NCBI RefSeq assembly: GCF_032884065.1
Contig: NC_088879.1
Location: 15,970,647 to 16,034,646, forward strand
Length of the DNA: 64,000 bases
Direction: 5' to 3'
From: Artemia franciscana
Lineage: Eukaryota > Arthropoda > Branchiopoda > Anostraca > Artemiidae
Below, one piece after another: positions 55,050 to 64,000 of the stretch; the stretch's first letter is position 1; each line of letters starts with the position of its first letter. A model generated the notes under the pieces. It was not told where the DNA came from, did no database searches, and saw only the letters and a list, made by a program, of their open reading frames with translations. The translations under genes were made by a program, and so were the position numbers.

Positions 55050-55850
55050 GTCTCAGAAATGATATGTAAGCAGACCAACCACCCACACTATAGTACTAAG
55101 CGTCCCCTAGCCCCAAAGCTGATGTTAAAGCCGTTATCACCTCGATTTCAAAGTGACTTCAAGGAGTCTGAACTATGGAGCAATTAATAAACTCCCGTTG
55201 ATTGAAAGCCAAATGTCTGCTAGTAATGTTCTGTGATTACAAGAACATTTCCTGTCAGCTGAGTTCTATTCTCTATTAAAGGTATAGGATAGAACCTTAG
55301 TTCTCGCAGTGTCAGCTGAGCAATCAGGCAAAGGAAGACCTTCAGGGGCTTCGGCGATACTAATGAGTTATTACTTCTCGGCATCTATATTTGTTAAGAA
55401 CGAGTGTTTTCTTGGTGTAAAAGTTGCTAAACTAGTAGCAGGTTGCTGCTACATACCAACTGATAACAGGGGCCTTACCTCGGAAGAAAAGTTCTCCCGT
55501 GCTGTATTAAAGCTTCCTAAGTCTTTGCAGCAGAGTAACCTTGCATATCACCATGTAATCCTTGCTTAGAGTCTCAACTGTGATCGGTTACTGCTAGATC
55601 AGACAACATCGAAAAACTTTTATCGGTTTTGTTCAATCTGACTCGTGTCCCGAATGACCATTCCTGTGCATACATCTAAAGCTCAGGAACTAGGGATCCA
55701 GAGCTAACTTTAATTTAGTTTTCTTTCCGAACGTTGTGACAGCAAAGGGTCGAAGCTATATTGACTTAGCGTTTCAGTATCGGATAATTTACCAATTTCA
55801 AACTATTTCATTATTTCTCCCTTTCCAGATGAAAAAAAAAGAAGAAAGAA
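55050..55850 (+). mobile_element. LINE endonuclease-domain fragment
   Basis: Frame 55,309-55,569 (86 codons) reads GASAILMSYYFSASIFVKNE, FFLGVKV-like FLGVKVAKL and CCYIPTDNRGLTSEEKF; the conserved '(G)DFNCD' appears as SLNCD just after the stop. This matches the apurinic endonuclease region of LINEs. Decayed further downstream (YIDLAFQYRII near 55,750). Confidence 0.7.
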
Positions 55851-55884
55851 TGGACTTGATATCTAAAATGTGATCGGAAGAAAA

Positions 55885-56475
55885 GGTAAAATTCTAGTTA
55901 ATCGACTTCTTGCTATCTCAGAAAGGGTTTAGGTTAGGAAAATGAAACTTTCAGGGATGGGTCTACAGGCTAAAGTGTGTCCCGGGAAGGTACTTTAAAG
56001 TACCCACCTCCACTCCTTCTCCCTCTAGAGGGCCCTGAAATTTGCCTACATGACATTTTACCTTAATTTTCAGTTACTAGTTGCTTTTTCTCTGCCTTTA
56101 GTTCTGAAAACGCAATTCCTGTTATTTGAGTAGAATTTTGAGCCATATCAATGTTTTTTTTTTAATTTAGGAAATGTATATGCATATATTCAAACTTTAT
56201 AAAATGGAATTGAGCAAAGTTATGAAGCTGAAAACAATTTTATTGTACTTCAATTAAGCAAAAGATCTATTTTGCAAGGTTTCACTTTTATAACACGCAT
56301 ATTTTTAAAGGTCATCAAAGGTCAAGGCCCTCTAGAGGGAGAAGGAGTGGAGGTAGTTGCTTCAAAATACCTTCCTGGGACATACTTTAGTCTGTAGATT
56401 CATCCCTGAAAGTTTCATTTTCCTAACCTAAATTCTTTCTGAGATAGCAAGAAGTCAATTAACTAGAATTTTACC
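55885..56475. mobile_element. Long-TIR MITE with 9-bp target duplication (Mutator-like?)
   Basis: 591-bp element with ~165-bp terminal inverted repeats: GGTAAAATTCTAGTTAAT at the left end and ATTAACTAGAATTTTACC at the right. Direct repeats GGAAGAAAA flank it at 55,876-55,884 and 56,476-56,484. Long TIRs plus 9-bp target duplications are the Mutator-like pattern. No coding sequence inside. Confidence 0.9.
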
Positions 56476-56484
56476 GGAAGAAAA

Positions 56485-57842
56485 TAAACGTGAGTGTATA
56501 TAAAATCTCGCTCGATGCAATACTTGACAAAATTAAAGTTCCATTCCTACTACTCCATCAATCTTTAAAACTTCCCAAATTGGAGAAAAGGATTTTAATC
56601 AATATTAATTGTAGCGAAATTACACACAAAATGTGTGGGTGCTGAGAGGCGAGTTCCTGTGGTTCAATTACAAATGGGGTCAAATATACCGGGATGGTCA
56701 CTTAATACGACCTTACAGGCTAGTTTTAAATCCTCTAAATTTTGGTACTATCTATAGAATGACTGCAAGCGGTCCAAATCTGGTGCCTTAAACGACGTAA
56801 GATTATGAACTAACCATCGTTTTGCTAAGTGTCTAGTTAATCACAAAGATCCCCACTGCAAGACTAGGTTGGAAACTTCAAGTAGACTAAGTCACATACA
56901 TTAGGAATTAATGGGGATAAAGAGGCGACATTAAATACTAAGAAAATTTTCCAGAGACGAGGCTAAATTCAGGGGAGAGGTTAAGGGGTTTGAATCCCCC
57001 CCCCCCCAATTGTTTTTCCGACTCGTTAAAACGTAACAAAAATCCATAAAAACAAATTTTCGATGCGTTTTTATTTTTTAGTAAAATAATAAAATTATTG
57101 GATACGGTCCCAACCGATATCTTTCTTTACCAAGGTAACGTTATAAGCCGGAGATTCAGTTGATATTATAAAGATCTAAAATAGTAGAAATGTAAGATGT
57201 TTGCAATCCAGGTAGAAAGAGGCTATAAGAATTAGTTTTAAAGAATTGCCTCCTTCCTTTGAGGGAGTAAAAAGTGAAGGTCTGAATATAGTGAAGATGG
57301 AGAAGCATGCACAGGTGAACTGGCCTCATGAGCTGGCCGGTGGTTTAATGCTGCAATAAGTTGTTATTCTACTCAAAAATACCTTTTTGCTAAATTTTAG
57401 AAAATTATCATGAATTTTAGCCTTTATCCGATTGATGGCCAAGCACTGTTTTGAGCCTTAAGCACCCTTTAAATGCTTTGTGTATTTTATTAACTCTGAT
57501 CTTATTTTCAAGATACACCTTTAGAATTAAACAAGATCTAGTCAGAGATACCTACAGTACCTCATAAGGGATGGACGCTGGAGATGGAGGTTTGACGCCC
57601 GCCAATGAAAATGCTGAGATTTAACGTCTGCTTTCATGTTTTCCAAAATTTTTCCATTTTTATATACCATTTTGATAAATTGGCCCATCTCCTCCATCAA
57701 GTTGTCCGTATATGGCTAGACCCACACACCCACTCTCAGAAGGCAATTGCCTTCGCCATCTCGTGAAATCGATTACCTCAATGAATCACATAAAAACTAT
57801 ACATTTGATTATTTCCGAAGGAGACAATAAAATATGAATCAA
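56485..57842. other. Spacer downstream of NDUFS4 with RTE scraps
   Basis: 56,885-56,935 (+) resembles the RTE 'SLRLGINGDKE' segment and 57,230-57,365 (+) the RTE 3' end (GGTTTAATGCTGCAATAAGT). Otherwise AT-rich with a C-run near 57,000. The NDUFS4 3' untranslated region must lie next to 57,842. Confidence 0.5.
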
Positions 57843-58020
57843 TCATTTAGTAGAGTTTCTTGTTCTCTTGTTCCATGAGAAATTTGCACCATAAGACTTG
57901 GGTATGACTTTCTTCTCAACATTGTTAAACACATCATAGCTGTAGCCCATTTTCTCACAGTAAGCTATTGCATCATCTTTAGATGAAAACTGAAGTACCA
58001 AATTTGACATTGGATCCCCA
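57843..58020 (-). CDS. NDUFS4: NDUFS4, last coding exon
   Basis: Encodes about 58 residues ending [18 protein letters not shown], an almost exact match to the very conserved C-terminus of the 18-kDa accessory subunit of mitochondrial complex I (human ...[18 protein letters not shown]). Before it, [20 protein letters not shown] matches the vertebrate ADPLSNMVLTF block. NDUFS4 sits in the matrix arm and helps assemble and stabilise the NADH-dehydrogenase module. The exon starts with one base of a split codon after the acceptor CCTTTGCAG at 58,021-58,029; stop TGA at 57,843. Earlier exons, including the mitochondrial presequence and the RIFVPARNNMQSG block, are not visible up to 64,000, so the preceding intron exceeds 5.9 kb. 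Confidence 0.95.
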
Positions 58021-58799
58021 CTGCAAAGGAAAACAACAGTTATATTGAAAGAGGAATACTGCTTCGTAGTTCTGACAGAAACTAAAATAAACAAATGATC
58101 TCGGTGATTCATTAGGCTCTTGCGTCTTATAAGACACCGATGTTCACACACACCGGAAAACTACGAAACCGGTTCCGCCGTTCTGACATAAATTTTGAGC
58201 TTAAAAAACAATTCAACGGCGGTAGTGGTGAATGAAGATAACTAACACAGTTTTTTTTTCATGAGATGGAATCGATTTCAATTGGTAAGTACTCAGTATT
58301 ATTTTTTCTATTACTTTCAAGGAATGATCATAATACACACCATTCATAACTATAACAATGTTTAACGTTTAACAGATCCGACACTATATTATCAGGATGC
58401 AAGGACAACTTAGAAGCCACAGCCGCTGTTCTTCAATATTGAGACTAATTCTTACAGTATTATATGGGAAAATAAGTTTTGAAATTTAAGCGATTAAGAA
58501 AGTTATCACAAATACTATTTTAGAAAAGAACCATAACAACGAAAACGAAAACAGAATTATTTCCTCCATAATACCACTCAATTCGTGTCAAGGTGATCAA
58601 GTTTTTTTAGAATAACTCTGGATTAACATGATAAAGGTGAAAAAAGGTTTTTAACATGACGTTTCTATTAAAAGTAATTTTGACACAGTGAAAAAAAAGT
58701 ACTGGACTTCTAATGCTAACAATAAAGTAGTCCCATGTTTGAAGACATATACTGAGACATAGCAGGAAGGAGGCTATCCAACTTTACATTTAGATAGAA
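58021..58799 (-). other. NDUFS4 intron, unannotated part
   Basis: AT-rich; no repeat family or coding sequence recognised. Confidence 0.5.
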
Positions 58800-59985
58800 A
58801 GCGTAGAGGTACTAATAGTGCTATTGTAGCACCATGAACTCGCAAAACTCCCATAAGTTCATTAGTTTTGGTCACACTTTCATCTAAGATACTTAAATCA
58901 TCAGCACAATCCGAATCAAGGAAAGTTATTCCTCCTCATTAGACTCCGAAATCTCCCATTGCCTTTCCTGTACTCCTTAAGACAAAGTCCATCAAAATGA
59001 TCCATATAAAGGGAGATAGAACAAAACCCTGCTTAACTCCAGATATAATATGAAACCACCTACTAATCTCATTTCCAATCTTAACCGCATCAGTGTTATT
59101 CTCCTACACAGCACTAAGCACTAATGTATTTTTCTGTTATACCACACAAGGATCAGACCTTCGCCAAAGCTCTTCTATCAACAGAATTGAACGCTTGGTC
59201 GAAACCTATAAAACTGAGGATTTAAGGTGTTTGATAACTCAGGCACTTCTCAATTAAACTTAAGAGTGAAAATTTGGTTGACACATCGTCTACCCTTCCT
59301 AAAACCGCACTCGTCCTCTCTAACAACTTTGTCTAAAGCATCTCTCAGTCCATAAGTATGATGCTACTAAGTAATTTGCTACCTACAGAGACCAGGCTAA
59401 TACCTTGATAATTACCACACTCACTCTTTTCACTTTTGTTATACAGTGATTTAATTAGGTTTTTACTAAAATCGCCAGGGACTTCCCTTTTTCATACATC
59501 ATATTCATAGTCTTCTGTAACTTATTTCTAACCTCACAGCCACTATATTTAAAAAAAAACTCATTTACCACACTATCAGCACCTGGGGTGTTATTATTTT
59601 TTAATCCTTTTAGTAATGACGCCAATTCTTCGTTAAAACAAATCTTCCTTCGCATCCAAGGTATCACTAATTTTTTTATTTTCCTTTATATCTTTTCCTG
59701 TACTCTATCTCGGTTAAGCACATTCTCAAAATTTTCTTCCAATCTTTCTTTAACTCTTTCCTTATCACTAACTGTGGCCCGTTCTTATCTTTAACTGGGA
59801 TCAGTCTAGATTGACTATTCCCTCTCAATTGATTAACATGCCAGTATAATATTTTACTAATATGCCGTCTAGCTGCATCTTCCAGATCCTCGGATATTTT
59901 ATCCATGGCCTCAACTCCACACCTCCTTAGTTCATATTTTAATGCTTTCTCTACTTTCTTTACATTCCTCTTGTTTTCATATTAA
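58800..59985 (-). mobile_element. RTE-like LINE, 5' and RT part, decayed
   Basis: Minus frames 59,906-59,676 (DAARRHISKILYWHVNQLRG, linker before RT) and 59,667-59,455 (NNNTPGADSVVNEFFFKYSG, RT start), followed by degraded RT blocks down to about 58,800. The 5' part (59,931-59,985) also belongs to the inverted repeat below. Confidence 0.8.
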
Positions 59986-60363
59986 TTAAAAAATCACTTT
60001 TTCCACAAAACAAGTTTTTCAAAGAAAAGTAAAGAACTCCATTAAACCATAAATGAGCAAGAATAAAATCAAATAATCTACCAAGCGTAAAACTACCACA
60101 AGTCGGCATCAATAAATAAATGAAACCCAGAACGAACAGAAATTACAATAAATAACCGAGTCAAACTCAAAACGAGCAAAAATTAACATGAATGGGGCTC
60201 AAAACCCCTATGCCTTCCCGGATCATCCCCTTTAAGTATTCTCTGAGAGTTCCAACTTAATACACAAACCAATTCTTAAGATACGCTACTTTGAAAGTCT
60301 ACAAGCCCATAGTCTCTTTGGTTAGTTTGAACTTGCCATCAATATTCTCTTAAATGTTACCTT
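59931..60363. repeat. Left arm of second inverted repeat
   Basis: Inverse of 62,279-62,727. From outside in it carries RTE sequence (CTTTACATTCCTCTTGTTTT), an R-family arm and a unique block ending AATATTCTCTTAAATGTTACC. Confidence 0.85.
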
Positions 60364-62278
60364 AACATTTAAATTTAACATTTTAAATGTTAAATGTTAG
60401 CACCAATGAACTAAGTAAGAAGCTGAAATTTTTACTTGTTTTTAGTAAAGCAAAACTGAAGATTTTGTGTTGAAAGTAAAGGCCTGGCCCTTATAAATGA
60501 ATAACACTTTTCTTAACGGTAGAAACAAAAAACAACCATATTTACATGAAAAAAAGAAATCTAGCTTGTTTTAATAAGTGTCTTCTTCAAAAACAGGAAA
60601 AGAGTGATGGGAAAACTTAAATGTGTTGTAAGTTACCTCGAATAGGAACGTAACAGTTATTTAACGTCTAAAAGCAAATTCTTCCCCATGATTGAACCAT
60701 CTTCCTATCCCCCTGCTGTATTAGGATCATGCGTAGTCAAACTCGAAACGAACAAAATGGCAAAAAATTGTTAGTGTGGTCTTGTTGCCTCCACTAAAAG
60801 CCCAAAAGGCTCAGTTTTATTTGTGCTGCAATGAAACTAAACAAATTGCGTGACTAGTGAAGTCGGGATCTTTTCGTCGGATATAAAAGCAATATCTCTC
60901 CATGATGGAACTCTCCCCTTCTCCACTTGCCATGCTCAAGTGGTTGCTAGCCCTCTAGTGAAAACTTGATGCAATGCAATAGAAACCTTATGTGATGTGT
61001 CTCATGGTAAAAAAATATATGCTTTGATGCTTATTGTCTAGGTGTTTCAGAAAGGAACAGTTAAATTAAATTACCAACTAGCACTTATCTTACATTAAAA
61101 AAAAGTTAATGGAACCTCATTTTTCTAAATCATTCAATAGTGATAAAATCACTTTAAAACCTAGTATCAATTAGGTACTCTTTTAAGAAATTTCCTTCAT
61201 TAGAAGAATTTTTCTCTGAGCTATTGCTTGTTAATAGGTCGGCTAACTTAATTATGACTGAGAACCTATTAGAAATCGCTAGTGCTGGAATTAGCTCGTC
61301 TTGTCTAATTCGATCCTCGATAACTCCTTTTTTTATGTGCTGGAATCAAATTATAGTTAAAGCTGGCACTGGCAGATCCAGGGGGACCTCCCCTAAGATT
61401 TTTTCTAGCACCCTATTTTTGTTTTTCTGTTTTCACTTTTTTTAAATAAGTTTGTCAATTTGGCCAATAATTGACACTCTTGTCGCATTGGGTTCCCACC
61501 CAAAGGTTGTTCTTATTGGCGCCCTCGTCACACCCCCCCCCCGAGATTTTGCTCTAGATCCACCTCTGAAACCTGGTTTTGTTTGTCGCTATTCTGAAAT
61601 AATGAAATTGCATTATGTTCTTTTATTTTTTATCATTATTCTTCTTTTTCCAACTTTTTCATGTTTGGTAGTCAAGACGGGAAAGAGTGGGGTGAAATGA
61701 TAGGATTTTTAGTAGCTTAAATTGTGTACTTTGGTTTACTTTTACGGCTCCATAAGAGTTGCGTTAGCTACTTTTCTTTCTACGATCATAGTTAACGCAA
61801 AAGCGTTGAAATAGTAATGAGAAATGTGTCTCCACGTGTTATTCTTCTGGTCTCGTCAAATGGAATAAATGATCGTTAGAAATGTAACTAAGGACTCGTA
61901 CGATCGCATGTCATTAATAACTCTAATATCACTGATACTTTCCCTTATGCTACTACTGCTACTAAACTACACCAACTACTATTTCAATTGTAACAGCTTG
62001 TAAAGCTTGGAGTATTAAGGTGAAAAGGGCGTCAAAAGGTGTCAAAAGTGCACATCAACAATATTTTTGGAACGGCTTAACGTGTCAAGGTGAAACTTCC
62101 GGGGCATCATGAAAGCGATGTTCAAGTGATCGAAAGGCAATATGCACACGCTACTACCGATACTAATACTGCTGCTGCTACTACTACTACTAATAAAACA
62201 CTAACACTGCAACTGCTTTTACTACCACCGAAACTCCTAAACTACTGTAATAATACTACTATTAAGACTAAGTCCACG
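60364..62278. other. 1.9-kb interior of second inverted repeat
   Basis: No transposase or other protein recognised. It includes 'ACTGCTGCTGCTACTACTAC'-like trinucleotide runs at 61,950-62,260 and C-runs at 61,530. ORFs of 73-82 codons show no domain. Confidence 0.45.
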
Positions 62279-62727
62279 AAGGTAACATTTAAGAGAATAT
62301 TGATGGCAAGTTCAAATTAACCAAAGAGACTATGGGCTTGTAGACTTTCAAAGTAGCATATCTTAAGAATTGGTTTGTGTATTAAGTTGGAACTCTCAGA
62401 GAATACTTAAAGGGGATGATCCGGGAAGGCATAGGGGTTTTGAGCCCCATTCATGTTAATTTTTGCTCGTTTTGAGTTTGACTCGGTTATTTATTGTAAT
62501 TTCTGTTCGTTCTGGGTTTCATTTATTTATTGATGCCGACTTGTGGTAGTTTTACGCTTGGTAGATTATTTGATTTTATTCTTGCTCATTTATGGTTTAA
62601 TGGAGTTCTTTACTTTTCTTTGATAAACCTATATTGTGGAAAAAGTGTTTTTTTTTTCAAATTAATATGAAAACAAGAGGAATGTAAAGAAAGTAGAGAA
62701 AGCATTAAAATATGAACTAAGGAGGAC
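62279..62727. repeat. Right arm of second inverted repeat
   Basis: GGTAACATTTAAGAGAATAT through the R-family arm (62,430-62,650) to RTE sequence AACAAGAGGAATGTAAAG, mirroring 59,931-60,363. Confidence 0.85.
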
Positions 62728-63904
62728 ATCAGGAGGAGCTACCTTCTAGTTTCAGGATGATGGTTTTTAATGCCATTCAACAATCATGTTTGTTTTTGTA
62801 TTTTGATTCGCCTCAATTTTCAACAGATTCCAATCTTCTTTCCAAAATTTTGAAATCTTGTTTTTGCAATTCCGTAGTCCTCTAGCTCTTTTCTAGATTA
62901 ATTAGCTAAAAATTCTATTCTACTGTTAAAATTTCGGTTTTCCACAGAGATGGAGGAGAGAGGGCGAAGAGGAAAAATGACAGTACTTGACTATAACTTT
63001 TACACAAACAATCCTAGAACAATGCAAGGCGGTGGACTACAGAAATTTCAAAATCATAACCGAAAAGCAAAAGTCTATAAAAGTTAACTGGGGACATCAA
63101 GACTTTGCAAGGTCTGAATCTCAAGTTTGAAAAGAATCGCATTTTAATGCTGATTTTGAATATATAATTTTCATCAAGTTTAGTTTTACCCATCAAAAGT
63201 TGAAAGCCTGAGACAATTTGCAATATCTTAGAAAATAAGGGAAAACACACCCTAAAAGTCATAGAATCTTAACGAAAATCACACCATTAGATTAATCGTA
63301 TTAGAGAACCCTACTATAGAGGTTTCAAGCTCCTATCTACAAAAATGTTAAATTTTGTGTTATTTACCAGAAGACAGATCAAGGATGCGTGTTTATTTGT
63401 TTTTTTTCCCAGGGGGGAATCGTATCGACCCAGTGGTTCTAGATTATCGCGAGAGGGCTCATTCTAACGGAAATTAAAAGTTCTAATGCCCTTTTAATTG
63501 ACCCAAAAAATGGAGGGCACCTAGGCCCCCTCCCACACTCATTTTTCCCAAAGTCACCGGATCAAAATTTTGAGATAGCCATTCGTTAAACATAGTCGAA
63601 AAACCTAATTGCTATGTCTTTGGGGACGACTTAATCCCCCACAGTCCCCGGGGGGAGGAGCTGCAAGTTACAAACTTTGACAGTTGTTTACATATAGTAA
63701 TGACTATTGGGAAGTGTACAGACATTTTCAGGGGGACTTTTTCACGTTGGGGTGGAGGTGGGTCGGGGAGAGGGGGTTACGTGGGAGGATATTTCCAAGA
63801 AGGAATGTATCATGAGGGAAGAGAATTTCCCTGAGGGGAGCACAGGATTTTAGAGAATTATTAAAATAAAATAATCATAAAACAAATAAAAAAATGTTTT
63901 TTCA
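62728..63904. other. Intronic spacer with high-copy repeat
   Basis: 63,400-63,720 is the repeat also seen at 36,690-36,880 (CACCGGATCAAAATTTTGAG, TGTCTTTGGGGACGACTTAA). The rest is unannotated. Confidence 0.5.
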
Positions 63905-64000
63905 GCTGGAAGTAAGGAGCAGCATTAAAACTTAAAACGAACAGAAAATATTACGTATATAAGGAGGTTCGTCCCCTACACAATACCTTGTTCTTTACGC
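63905..64000. mobile_element. Foldback MITE, left half only (cut by window end)
   Basis: 'AAGTAAGGAGCAGCATTAAA' and 'TATATAAGGAGGTTCGTCCC' match the left half of the MITE at 32,986-33,230. Confidence 0.65.

Overview
This is repeat-rich eukaryotic nuclear DNA, most likely from an arthropod. The only recognisable host genes are animal ones: an intron-bearing type I protein arginine methyltransferase, the last exon of NDUFS4 (mitochondrial complex I), and several copies of the exonuclease gene EXD2. Around them lie RTE-, CR1/Jockey- and Penelope-type retroelements, Helitrons, foldback MITEs and long (AT)n runs. A crustacean is my guess from the overall repeat style; the sequence does not prove it.

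Region 1 (1-9,127) is a near-perfect palindrome of about 3.8 kb per arm around a 1.55-kb spacer of LINE debris. Each arm carries a 2.15-kb element with AAGTGCCAT ends and ~295-bp internal tandem repeats, a foldback-repeat arm, a promoter-like stretch with two TGACGTCA sites, and a 355-codon EXD2-like gene that has lost its exonuclease domain but keeps the zinc-cysteine tail. Region 2 (9,128-11,381) is the outer flank shared with the third EXD2 copy, plus retroelement debris.

Region 3 (11,382-20,660) is a head-to-tail array of Helitrons (A/T flanks, CTAG end with two hairpins, opposite TC end) holding helicase and N-terminal remnants, poly-T tracts, tRNA-like blocks and a SINE. Region 4 (20,690-32,130) holds two more EXD2 copies on the minus strand. 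One is a nearly full-length pseudogene (22,002-23,507). The other (26,449-29,746) has an open, catalytically complete exonuclease ORF; its tail is split by a Helitron and its promoter by a LINE.

Region 5 (32,130-57,842) contains the PRMT gene (minus strand; exons at 33,666-34,445, 39,894-40,018 and 43,439-43,553; 5' exon not found) and much RTE, Penelope-like and MITE sequence. Region 6 (57,843-64,000) starts with the NDUFS4 terminal exon (minus). Its presumed intron holds RTE fragments and a second, smaller inverted repeat.

The four EXD2-like loci share 5' flank, promoter motifs and part of the 3' flank, so they are segmental duplicates of one intronless locus. Nested insertions let their order be inferred. 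The domain-split EXD2 family in a giant palindrome is the most unusual thing in the window.
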